A stretch of DNA of 10,711 nucleotides, from positions 1 to 10,711 of the forward strand of contig CALHKJ010000492.1 in NCBI GenBank assembly GCA_938033975.1, in the 5' to 3' direction. The position numbers and the translations under genes were made by a program. Below are positions 1 through 6,463 of this stretch, piece after piece. The DNA comes from an uncultured Saprospiraceae bacterium. Lineage in GTDB: Bacteria; Bacteroidota; Bacteroidia; Chitinophagales; Saprospiraceae. Position 1 is the first letter of the stretch; every line of letters starts with the position of its first letter. Under the pieces are notes generated by a model. It searched no databases. It was not told the DNA's origin and saw only the letters and a list, made by a program, of their open reading frames with translations.

Positions 1-555
1 GTCTGCAGCATTTTTGAATCCATTGGGTTACCAATCTACTGTGCTGATGATCGCGCTAAATTTCTAATCAAGGAAGACCCTAATCTAAAAAAACGAATCA
101 TAGATCTTCTTGGTCCCGAATCATATTTGGATAATGGAGAATACAATCGTGCATGGGTAGGCAAAAAAGTATTTGCCGACAGGCAAAAACTAGAAGCATT
201 AAATCATTTGGTTCACCCCGCTGTGCATAAGGATGCAGAAGAATGGTTTCAAAAACAAAATGCTAACTATGCCATCTATGAAGCAGCTCTAATTATTGAA
301 GGGAAGACTCAAGATACCTTTGATGCACTCATTTGCGTAACAGCACCTAAAGAACTAAGAATAAATAGAGTGATGAAGAGGAATGGAATAACACGAGAGG
401 CTGTTGAGAATAGGATTAACAAACAATCCTCAGATAATGAAAAAAGGAAACATTGTCATTTTGAAATTATCAATGATGAACAACATTTCCTTATTCCACA
501 AGTCTATAGAATCAATAAAATTCTACAAGACAGAATTACTAATCCGGTAGTCTAG
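1..555 (+). CDS. coaE: Dephospho-CoA kinase, 5' end cut by window edge
   Basis: This enzyme phosphorylates the ribose 3'-hydroxyl of dephospho-CoA with ATP, the last step of cytosolic coenzyme A synthesis. The frame is open from base 1, so the gene enters from the left; the TTG at 127 is internal, not the start. About 184 residues are visible of a usual 195-205. The missing piece is the extreme N-terminus, which in this family carries the P-loop. The visible part starts at VCSIFESIG, followed by PIYCADDRAK, matching the 'G.p.y.aD..ak' segment after the P-loop. Further family marks are LNHLVHPAV (about residues 61-69), YEAALIIEG (the 'PLLfE' strand) and the lid-region R..KRNG followed by R.NKQSSDNEKR. 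The stop TAG shares three bases with the stop of the convergent protease gene. I see no terminator between them. Identification is confident; completeness depends on sequence outside the window. Confidence 0.93.
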   Translation, partial: VCSIFESIGLPIYCADDRAKFLIKEDPNLKKRIIDLLGPESYLDNGEYNRAWVGKKVFADRQKLEALNHLVHPAVHKDAEEWFQKQNANYAIYEAALIIEGKTQDTFDALICVTAPKELRINRVMKRNGITREAVENRINKQSSDNEKRKHCHFEIINDEQHFLIPQVYRINKILQDRITNPVV

Positions 556-2024
556 GAATTTGGATCAGCGATTATTTTTATTACTGTTCCTGCTACAACA
601 TTTTGTCCAAGCTCCATTCCATTCAGAATTGCAATACTTTCAAGATCTTCTTGTTTTGACCCAAAACTTGTAAGCACAGATTGTAGGGTTCCTCCTTGTT
701 GAACTTTTACAATTTTAATTCTTTTGGCTTTCTTATTGATCTTACTTTGATCCGTCAATTCTTTAAACTTCGTCATCGTCTGCTTAAAGGTTCCTGAATA
801 TGCATTGAAATCAGCTTTGGAAGCCATACCATGGAAAGTATAAATAAAGCCTCCATACTCGATAAAGTAAGATAAGATTCTGATTGGATCGCCCGTTGCC
901 TGCCCTGTGTTGGGATCAGTAGGTGTTTGATCGGAAAGCATTACTGTTGCAGGTAAACCGTTTACTCTAGCATTTTCATGTCTTTCTATTACATCCAATT
1001 TTGCTTGTTCTATTAACTCATCTGATGCTGCTCGTCTGCTTTCAGCCTGTGCTAAAGAAAATTGCATCATAGCTTTTCCATCTGACGGAGTTATCTGAAC
1101 AACTGTCGGTGCATTTTGAAGTATCCAATTGTTTGGTATTGGAAATTCAAACTTAAGTTCAGGATGGTAGAAAACATTATTCTCTACAAAACCTTGCTTT
1201 GGATCTTCACCATATACCATACCATCAATAAGTCTCAAGAAAGCTTCTGAGTTTACTTTCTTTGCTTGAGGGTAATTTGTTTGCCATTCATCTGCTGCAG
1301 CATGAACCTTTCCATATCTATCTACTGGGTTAGGGTGGGTCGACAAAAAGTCTGGTATACTTGCTCCCGCCTGTGTCTGAAGTCTATTCAAAGTTTGAAA
1401 GAAGTCAGCCATTTGATGAGCATCATATCCAATTTTGGTTGAATACTCAACACCTAGCTGGTCTGATTCACTTTCATCATCTCTTCCAAATTTTAAAAAC
1501 ATCAATCCAAGACCCTGACTTGCTTGCTCAGCAAATTGTCTGAAAGTCGGACTTACAACAACCCCAGCCAACAAACCAATATTACCTAAAACTTGTTTGG
1601 TGTATTGTTGTGCAGAATGTCTCGCTGTAATATGACCAATCTCATGTCCTAATACTCCAGCAAATTCCGCTTCATTATTAAAATGAGCCATGATGCCTCT
1701 TGTGAAGTAAACATAACCACCAGGAAGTGCGAATGCGTTGACAACAGGAGAATCTAATATTCTAAAAGTAAATTTCAATTCAGGTCTATGTGAAACCAAT
1801 GCCATTTGTTGACCTTTTTTATCAATAAATGATTGCATTTCAGCATCTTCATAGAGACCATATGATGCCACTATTAGAGGATCATTCTGATCTCCCACTG
1901 CTTGTTCTTGAGCTGCGGACATGAAGGTTACTTGCTTTTTACCCGTAACTGGATTTTTCGCGCAATCGCTCAATAAAAAAGGTAGCATCAGAAAAGCAGT
2001 GATTAATACAAGCTTATTTGACAT
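552..2024 (-). CDS. M48 family zinc metalloprotease lipoprotein with C-terminal LysM-like domain
   Basis: A 490-residue predicted periplasmic zinc protease, related to BepA/LoiP-type M48 enzymes that degrade misfolded envelope proteins. Residues 1-20 are a hydrophobic signal peptide ending LLSD before Cys21; the Asp before the Cys is unusual for a lipobox, so lipidation is likely but not certain. 'CAKNPVTGKKQ' is typical of the start of these lipoproteins. The catalytic motif is H127-E128-I-G-H131, and the third zinc ligand is probably E184 in R181-D-D-E-S-E-S-D188. The TRG (108-110) and 'STHPNPVDR' (228-236) segments also fit the family. Residues about 285-425 form a second domain I do not recognise. 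Residues about 435-486 fit a LysM pattern ('V..GGTLQSV...F', 'L..IAILNGM', 'VAGTVIKI'), suggesting peptidoglycan binding. No TPR tail as in BepA is visible. It starts at an ATG, divergent from pssA across 156 bases. The substrate cannot be inferred. Confidence 0.9.
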   Translation of the reverse strand: MSNKLVLITAFLMLPFLLSDCAKNPVTGKKQVTFMSAAQEQAVGDQNDPLIVASYGLYEDAEMQSFIDKKGQQMALVSHRPELKFTFRILDSPVVNAFALPGGYVYFTRGIMAHFNNEAEFAGVLGHEIGHITARHSAQQYTKQVLGNIGLLAGVVVSPTFRQFAEQASQGLGLMFLKFGRDDESESDQLGVEYSTKIGYDAHQMADFFQTLNRLQTQAGASIPDFLSTHPNPVDRYGKVHAAADEWQTNYPQAKKVNSEAFLRLIDGMVYGEDPKQGFVENNVFYHPELKFEFPIPNNWILQNAPTVVQITPSDGKAMMQFSLAQAESRRAASDELIEQAKLDVIERHENARVNGLPATVMLSDQTPTDPNTGQATGDPIRILSYFIEYGGFIYTFHGMASKADFNAYSGTFKQTMTKFKELTDQSKINKKAKRIKIVKVQQGGTLQSVLTSFGSKQEDLESIAILNGMELGQNVVAGTVIKIIADPNS

Positions 2025-2180
2025 AAAATCGAGTGTTTTTCAGTTATTAATAGCAGGATATCGATTAACATTAGACAAAGTTCTAATATTACTAGTGAAT
2101 ATCTATTATATCTGACGAATAAATTTGATTTTATGTTTCGTAACTTCGTACTTTAATATTTCCTTATCACTGACTAACAC
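2025..2180. promoter_or_regulatory. Divergent intergenic region between M48 protease and pssA
   Basis: This 156-base AT-rich gap must hold the promoters for both outward-facing genes. Against the Bacteroidota sigma pattern (TTTG, about 19 bases, TAnnTTTG), the best -7-like matches have one mismatch: TATGTTTC at 2132-2139 for pssA and GAACTTTG on the minus strand (2083-2076) for the protease. Neither has a well-spaced TTTG upstream, so I do not fix a promoter position. A small inverted repeat, ATATT/AATAT, lies at 2086-2102 around ACTAGT. Confidence 0.45.
2137..2150 (+). repeat. Short direct repeat TTCGTA in pssA leader
   Basis: TTCGTA occurs twice, at 2137-2142 and 2145-2150, with an 8-base period, about 30 bases before the pssA start codon. 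It could be part of an operator or leader element, but a 6-base repeat in AT-rich DNA can arise by chance. Confidence 0.3.
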
Positions 2181-2873
2181 GTGGAGATTAGAAAAAGCAT
2201 ACCAAATTTTATCACAATCTGTAACCTTTGCTGTGGGTTCATGGCACTTGTTCAGGATAATCTGCTATTAAGCTGTGGTTTTATCATCTTAGGGATGATT
2301 TTTGACATTCTTGATGGTTTGATTGCAAGATTGCTCCATAGTCCTAGTGAAATTGGGAAACAACTTGATTCGTTGGCAGACATGGTTACATTTGGGTTGG
2401 TACCAGCTTATTTGTACTATAATTTAGCAGAGCAGAGGCATTTAGGAATTATTGGTGCTTTTTTGTTGATTTCAGCTGCGGCTTATAGATTGGCAAAATT
2501 CAACTTAACTGAAAGTAAGTCTGACTTTGAAGGACTGCCAACTCCAGCTAGTACAGCTTTTTTAGTAGGTATCTTCATAGCTTTTCATTTCGATCAAAAT
2601 CAGGTTTTGAGGTTGTTACAAAATGAATTGTTATATCTAGCTATTCCTAGTTGTTTGGCTTTCTTTATGGTAAGTCATGTGCACATGTTTTCAATAAAAA
2701 AAGGAGTTTTAAGTGTGAAAGAGAACCCTGGACCAGTTTTAGTTGTTCTAGTTCTTGTTATCATGATGGTATTCAACAGAGAAATGGCAGTTTTAGCTAC
2801 TTCCATGTTTTATATCTTTTTATCCATGATTTTAAATTTGATTAAGAGGCACAATGGCAATAATTATAACTGA
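2181..2873 (+). CDS. pssA: CDP-diacylglycerol--serine O-phosphatidyltransferase
   Basis: Predicted inner-membrane enzyme joining CDP-diacylglycerol and serine to give phosphatidylserine, the precursor of phosphatidylethanolamine. The 230-residue protein carries the complete CDP-alcohol phosphotransferase signature: D42-I-L-D45-G46-L-I-A49-R50, then G59, D63 and D67; the four Asp bind the metal and catalyse. The N-terminus RKSIPNFITICNLCCG, the segment YRLAKFN (102-108) and GLPTPAS (118-124) are typical of the pssA branch rather than pgsA. About six to eight hydrophobic segments follow. The start is GTG at 2181, nested in CACGTG; an in-frame TAA at 2175 excludes anything further upstream, and the protein begins where the family does. 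The last 20 bases overlap the ferredoxin gene in another frame, so the two are probably cotranscribed. The decarboxylase gene psd, often near pssA, is not in this window. Confidence 0.93.
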   Translation: MEIRKSIPNFITICNLCCGFMALVQDNLLLSCGFIILGMIFDILDGLIARLLHSPSEIGKQLDSLADMVTFGLVPAYLYYNLAEQRHLGIIGAFLLISAAAYRLAKFNLTESKSDFEGLPTPASTAFLVGIFIAFHFDQNQVLRLLQNELLYLAIPSCLAFFMVSHVHMFSIKKGVLSVKENPGPVLVVLVLVIMMVFNREMAVLATSMFYIFLSMILNLIKRHNGNNYN

Positions 2874-3207
2874 TGAATGCATCAACTGTGGTGCATGTGA
2901 ACCTGAATGTCCAAACAACGCAATCTATGAAGGTGGCTTTGAATGGATGATTTCAGAAGGGACAAAAATAGATCACGATTATAAATTGGAAGATGGTTTA
3001 GTTGTTGGACCAAATGATAAACAATCTCCAGTTGATGACGATGTTTATTTTATCGTTCCAGATAAGTGTACGGAATGTAAAGGCTTTCATGACGAACCAC
3101 AGTGTGCGGCAGTCTGTCCAGTTGATTGCTGTGTTCAGGATCCGGATAGAGTAGAAGACGAAGCTACTTTATTACAAAGACAAGCAACACTGCACAAAAC
3201 TGCTTAA
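2854..3207 (+). CDS. 2[4Fe-4S] dicluster ferredoxin
   Basis: A small soluble electron carrier of 117 residues. Cluster motif I is C9-x2-C12-x2-C15-x3-C19-P; motif II is C72-x2-C75-x8-C84-x3-C88-P, with the eight-residue spacing of the Allochromatium/Alvin-type ferredoxins, followed by C92-C93. An acidic insert of about 50 residues, including FEWMISEGTKI, separates the motifs and is longer than in compact clostridial ferredoxins. The ATG at 2854 lies inside the 3' end of pssA (20-base overlap, different frame), with AGAGG four bases before it, one of the few SD-like strings in the window, though so close that it may be chance. Overlap suggests translational coupling to pssA, yet no direct functional link between the two products is known to me. 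The stop TAA shares TTAA with the stop of the facing phosphoribosyltransferase gene. The redox partner is unknown. Confidence 0.93.
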   Translation: MAIIITDECINCGACEPECPNNAIYEGGFEWMISEGTKIDHDYKLEDGLVVGPNDKQSPVDDDVYFIVPDKCTECKGFHDEPQCAAVCPVDCCVQDPDRVEDEATLLQRQATLHKTA

Positions 3208-3701
3208 TCCTCGAGAAGCACAGATTTTTTCTTTCTTAAGTTTACGATAATATGCTCTTTCAAGGTTGTTGCCAATGAAAGACCAAGAAAGTCTACCTTG
3301 ATTGGAAATGCTTTATGTAATCTATCTACAAGCACTGCTACTTGTACTGATTTAGGAAGTACTTCTAGGAATGGCTTGAAAGCATAAAAGATGGTTCTTC
3401 CTGTATTAGCTACATCATCAATAATAATAACATGCTGGTTTTTTAATTGCTTAATATCAATTGATAAACTAATGTCTTCCAGTGGGTTAGCTGGATTCAG
3501 TTTTATATTGATCAACTCAATTTGCGGAGTTGCAATTTTTTCAAGTTCAGCCTTAATTAATTCAGAGAAATACATCCCATTATTATTAATTCCTGCCAAA
3601 AAGATCTTTTTAGCCTGATAATTGTTTTCAAGTATTTCATAGGATAGCCTCTTGATGATATTTTCTATCTCCTTTTCTTTTAATACTTCTACTTTCCCCA
3701 T
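3204..3701 (-). CDS. PyrR-like phosphoribosyltransferase
   Basis: A 165-residue type I phosphoribosyltransferase. The PRPP-binding loop is V91-IIIDDVANTGRT-103 with the paired D95-D96. Flanking segments 'IFLAGINNNG' (33-42), 'VAVLVDRLHKAFPI' (121-134) and 'DFLGLSLATT' (137-146) resemble PyrR, the bifunctional uracil phosphoribosyltransferase and pyrimidine operon attenuation protein of Gram-positive bacteria. In Bacteroidota such proteins are usually stand-alone and the regulatory role is unproven. No pyrimidine gene and no PyrR-type leader is visible here, so I call it by fold rather than as pyrR. The likely activity is uracil or another purine/pyrimidine salvage reaction with PRPP. It starts with ATG, divergent from the Fe-S oxidoreductase operon across 96 bases, with an inverted repeat 17 bases upstream. 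It converges with the ferredoxin gene at a shared TTAA stop. Confidence 0.85.
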   Translation of the reverse strand: MGKVEVLKEKEIENIIKRLSYEILENNYQAKKIFLAGINNNGMYFSELIKAELEKIATPQIELINIKLNPANPLEDISLSIDIKQLKNQHVIIIDDVANTGRTIFYAFKPFLEVLPKSVQVAVLVDRLHKAFPIKVDFLGLSLATTLKEHIIVNLRKKKSVLLED

Positions 3702-3718
3702 TTGATATTAATTGAATA

Positions 3719-3736
3719 AATGGCTAAGCTGCCATT
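3719..3736. repeat. Inverted repeat AATGGC-N6-GCCATT
   Basis: Perfect 6-base arms (3719-3724 and 3731-3736) around TAAGCT, placed 17 bases upstream of the phosphoribosyltransferase start. It could be an operator or a stem in that gene's leader RNA. No T run follows in either direction that would make it an obvious terminator. It lacks any likeness to the Bacillus PyrR RNA-binding loop. Confidence 0.45.
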
Positions 3737-3738
3737 CG

Positions 3739-3751
3739 ATTTATCGTAAAT
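3739..3751. repeat. Inverted repeat ATTTA-TCG-TAAAT
   Basis: Perfect 5-base arms with a 3-base centre, directly beside the GC-richer inverted repeat at 3719-3736 and just upstream of the -7-like box of the Fe-S operon. It may be a half of a compound operator; A/T-only arms of this size are also common by chance. Confidence 0.3.
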
Positions 3752-3797
3752 TTATTAACAATCTTTGTAATTTACCCTTCTAAACAATATTAACCTT

Positions 3798-5144
3798 ATG
3801 TCAATCCAACAAATTGCATTCTTTCTTGTCCTAGCAGTGGTTTCGTATGTTGCATTCAAAAGATATAGTAGGCTCAGAAGGAATATCTTATTGGGGAAGA
3901 AGGAAGTGGAATTTGAAAAGGATTCTAGTAAAAGGTGGTCAAATGTCCTTCTTGTTGCCTTTGGCCAGAAAAAGATGTTCAAGAACTTTATTCCAGCCAT
4001 CCTTCACTTTTTTATCTATGCAGCATTTGTAATTACTCAAATTGAGTTGATAGAAATTATAGTGGATGGTTTGTTTGGAACGCATCGATTTTTCGCTCCT
4101 AGCCTTGGAGGCTTCTACACCTTTATCATAAGCTTCATTGAAATCCTCTCAGCGCTAGCTCTTGTTGCAACCGTAATATTTTTATGGAGAAGGAATATGC
4201 TGAAAATTCCTCGATTCAAAAAGCCAGAGATGAAAGGCTGGCCAACAAAAGATGCCAACCTAATTTTGATTGGAGAGCTTTTACTTCTTACCGGTATATG
4301 TTGTATGAATGGGGCGGATATGGTATTGCAAGATATGAATGCAGCTCATTTTCATCAGACTGGAAATTTTGCTATTACAGGATGGTTGGGTCCAGCGCTA
4401 TTTGGAGGTATGAGCGAATCTGCTTTGATCGCTGTTGAAAGGTTTGGATGGTGGCTACACATACTAACTGTTTTTGGATTTATTATATACCTAACTTATT
4501 CTAAGCATCTACATATTTTACTTGCGTTTCCAAATGTCTTTTATGCAAGAATAAAGTCACGAGGGGAAATGACCAATATGCCTGAAATCATGAATGAGGT
4601 AAAATCGATGATGGGTCTTATTCCTGAAGCTGAAGTATCAGCAGATATGACCGAAGAGTTACCTTCCTTTGGTGCAAAAGATGTTTTCGATTTAGAATGG
4701 CGAACAGTATTAAATGCGTACACCTGCACAGAATGTGGAAGATGTACGGCAGAATGTCCGGCCAACCTTACAGGAAAAAAATTATCGCCGAGAAAGATTT
4801 TGATGGATATCAGAGATAGAGCAGAGGAGATTGGTGACAATATTGATAGTGGGAAAGTTGAAATGGTTGATGGTGTGTACGATGATGGAAAGAGCTTATT
4901 CGATTACATTACCAAAGAGGAAATATATGCATGTACAGCTTGTAACGCTTGTGTAGAAGCCTGTCCAGTAATGATAGATCCTTTGGCTCCAATTTTAGAA
5001 CTAAGACGATCTGATATTTTAAATGAGTCGGCTGGTCCCAAAGAATGGCTGCCGATGTTTAATAGTATAGAGCAGGTTGGGGCCGTCTGGCAAATGCCTG
5101 ATGCACGAGATAAATGGACTGAACAACTAGAAAAAAAAGACTAA
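3798..5144 (+). CDS. Membrane-bound Fe-S oxidoreductase subunit, EtfD/heterodisulfide-reductase-like N-terminal half
   Basis: A 448-residue protein with an N-terminal membrane domain (hydrophobic stretches near 5-20, 64-90, 105-130, 154-172 and 217-245) and a cytoplasmic C-terminal domain with two [4Fe-4S] motifs: C310-x2-C313-x2-C316-x3-C320-P and C379-x2-C382-x2-C385-x3-C389-P. Membrane histidines H70, H221, H237 and H239 ('YSKHLHI') are candidates for heme b ligands as in NarI/HdrE-like domains. The layout matches the first two thirds of EtfD-type proteins, which pass electrons from electron-transfer flavoprotein to menaquinone; the missing CCG part is encoded by the next gene, three bases downstream. 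GlpC, LutB and HdrD are more distant alternatives. The start ATG has no Shine-Dalgarno sequence. The family is confident; the exact electron donor is inferred, since no etfAB lies in the window. Confidence 0.87.
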   Translation: MSIQQIAFFLVLAVVSYVAFKRYSRLRRNILLGKKEVEFEKDSSKRWSNVLLVAFGQKKMFKNFIPAILHFFIYAAFVITQIELIEIIVDGLFGTHRFFAPSLGGFYTFIISFIEILSALALVATVIFLWRRNMLKIPRFKKPEMKGWPTKDANLILIGELLLLTGICCMNGADMVLQDMNAAHFHQTGNFAITGWLGPALFGGMSESALIAVERFGWWLHILTVFGFIIYLTYSKHLHILLAFPNVFYARIKSRGEMTNMPEIMNEVKSMMGLIPEAEVSADMTEELPSFGAKDVFDLEWRTVLNAYTCTECGRCTAECPANLTGKKLSPRKILMDIRDRAEEIGDNIDSGKVEMVDGVYDDGKSLFDYITKEEIYACTACNACVEACPVMIDPLAPILELRRSDILNESAGPKEWLPMFNSIEQVGAVWQMPDARDKWTEQLEKKD

Positions 5145-5147
5145 TTG

Positions 5148-5939
5148 ATGGAAGAAACAATTAAGATAAAGAGAATGTCTGAACACTTGGAAGCAGGTAC
5201 TGCTCCCGAAATTTTGTTCTGGGTAGGATGTGCTGGAAGTTATGATGCGCGTGCTCAAAAAGTTGCGGTTTCTATTTCCAAAATTCTTACTGCCCTGGAT
5301 ATCGAATTTGCTATTCTTGGAGATGAAGAATCTTGTACGGGAGACCCAGCAAGAAGAGCAGGGAATGAGTTTTTGTTTCAAATGCAAGCTTTACAAAACA
5401 TAGAAGTTCTGAATGGCTATTCAATCAAAAAAATATTGACAATCTGTCCGCATTGCTTTAATACATTGAAGAATGAATATCCTGCCTTAGGCGGTAACTA
5501 TGATGTTGTACATCACAGTCAATATCTGCAAGAGTTGATTGATCAAGGAAAACTGAAAGTTGAAGGGGGTGAGTTTAAAGGAAAAAAATTGACCTATCAT
5601 GATAGTTGTTATCTAGGACGCGTCAACAAAGTGTACGAGGCTCCCAGAAAGGTGTTACAAGCTCTTGATGCGGATTTGGTAGAACTGAAAAGATGTAGAA
5701 CCAAAGGTCTGTGTTGCGGAGCAGGAGGAGCTCAAATGTATAAAGAAGATGAGCCAGGAGATAAAAGAATAAATACGGAAAGAGTGGAGGAGATATTGGA
5801 ATCGGGAGCAAAAGTAGTAGCTGCCAATTGTCCTTTTTGTTTGACGATGTTGGGAGATGGGATCAAAGCAGAGGAAAAGCAAGAGGAGATTATGGTCTAC
5901 GATATTTCTGAATTAATTGTTCAATCTAATAATTGGTAA
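5148..5939 (+). CDS. CCG-domain (Fe-S)-binding protein, partner of the upstream membrane subunit
   Basis: A soluble 263-residue protein made of two cysteine-rich (CCG, HdrB/GlpC/LutA-type) modules. Module 1: VGC28AG, then ESC63TGDPARR in place of a full CCG, then C100-P-H-C103. Module 2: HDSC154, then C189-C190-G-AGG, then C228-P-F-C231. In related proteins such modules bind a non-cubane or cubane Fe-S cluster at the site of electron transfer. With the preceding gene it reconstitutes the domain set of a single EtfD-like polypeptide, so the two products most likely form one complex at the inner face of the membrane. I take ATG 5148, three bases after the upstream stop, rather than the TTG at 5145; a second ATG at 5175 just before the conserved part is possible. 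Tight spacing on both sides indicates one transcript. Confidence 0.88.
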   Translation: MEETIKIKRMSEHLEAGTAPEILFWVGCAGSYDARAQKVAVSISKILTALDIEFAILGDEESCTGDPARRAGNEFLFQMQALQNIEVLNGYSIKKILTICPHCFNTLKNEYPALGGNYDVVHHSQYLQELIDQGKLKVEGGEFKGKKLTYHDSCYLGRVNKVYEAPRKVLQALDADLVELKRCRTKGLCCGAGGAQMYKEDEPGDKRINTERVEEILESGAKVVAANCPFCLTMLGDGIKAEEKQEEIMVYDISELIVQSNNW

Positions 5940-5940
5940 T

Positions 5941-6426
5941 ATGCTAAGGGATTTGATTGCTCTACCGAATGAATCTAAAGTTTGGGTCTATCAAGGAGAT
6001 AGGGAATTTACTTACGATGAAATGGATGACATCCGTGAAGCTCTCTATGATTTTGTTGAAAACTGGGAAAGTCACGGAATGCCAGTTCAAGGATATGGCA
6101 ATATTTTTCACAGACGTTTTTTGGTATTTGTAGCTGATGAGTCAGGTCATGGAGTAAGTGGCTGTTCGACAGATAAATCTGTCAATTTAGTCAAGTACCT
6201 GGGCCAAAGATTTAACGCTCAATTCTTCGATAGATGGATGTTTGCCTTCATGGATGAGCAAGAAGAAATATTTACCTTGAGTAAGGACGAATTTGCTCAG
6301 AAATACAGTTCCAATGAATTAAATGAAGACTCACTCATCTTTGACCCATTGGTTAAAACTAAAGCTGAATTTTTGGAAAGATGGATTATTCCTATCAAAG
6401 ATAGCTGGCATAAGCAGTTCATTTAG
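5941..6426 (+). CDS. Conserved Bacteroidota protein of unknown function (often mislabelled ABC transporter ATPase)
   Basis: A 161-residue soluble protein; I know the family from Bacteroidota genomes, where relatives are often labelled 'ABC transporter ATPase' and sit after two (Fe-S)-binding protein genes, as here. The sequence has no Walker A, Walker B or ABC signature, so that label is not supported. Conserved-looking marks are LPNESKVWVYQ (8-18), a helix with ENWESHG (40-46), the strand RFLVFVADES (59-68), the SGCSTDKSV turn with C75 and D78 (73-81), and a C-terminal DSWHKQF (154-160). The single Cys in SGCS next to Asp, plus H45 and H157, are candidate functional residues. I choose ATG 5941, one base after the upstream stop (TAATATG), over an in-frame TTG at 5917 inside the previous gene. 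The position suggests a role in assembly, stability or use of the Fe-S oxidoreductase; that is inference only. Confidence 0.8.
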   Translation: MLRDLIALPNESKVWVYQGDREFTYDEMDDIREALYDFVENWESHGMPVQGYGNIFHRRFLVFVADESGHGVSGCSTDKSVNLVKYLGQRFNAQFFDRWMFAFMDEQEEIFTLSKDEFAQKYSSNELNEDSLIFDPLVKTKAEFLERWIIPIKDSWHKQFI

Positions 6427-6463
6427 GGAACTATTCTAAGGCGATTATGTTTATAAGATTAAT

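Larger units (their letters stand above)
3702..3797. promoter_or_regulatory. Divergent intergenic region between phosphoribosyltransferase and Fe-S operon
   Basis: This 96-base gap is expected to hold both outward promoters. For the + strand operon, AATCTTTG at 3760-3767 is one mismatch from TAnnTTTG and lies 30 bases before the ATG, a sensible distance; the upstream TTTG box is poor (TTTA at 3740, spacing 16). Two inverted repeats lie side by side at 3719-3736 and 3739-3751. Confidence 0.45.

Noticed and set aside
127..129. TTG as the start of coaE
   Set aside because: The frame is open to base 1 and the upstream codons encode conserved CoaE sequence.
1361..1543. 60-codon plus-strand open frame inside the M48 protease gene
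   Set aside because: It is antisense to the conserved protease domain and its product looks like the reverse-frame shadow of that sequence.
2132..2139. TATGTTTC as a Bacteroidota -7 box for pssA
   Set aside because: Only a one-mismatch match without a correctly spaced TTTG box; recorded in the regional entry but not called as a promoter.
3755..4000. 81-codon minus-strand open frame across the 3702-3797 gap and the start of the Fe-S gene
   Set aside because: It lies antisense to the clearly coding membrane domain, its product has no recognisable features, and it would occupy the only promoter space for the operon.
5917..5940. TTG start for the 161-residue protein
   Set aside because: It would add eight residues (MFNLIIGN) encoded within the previous gene; the ATG at 5941 directly after the stop fits the family N-terminus.
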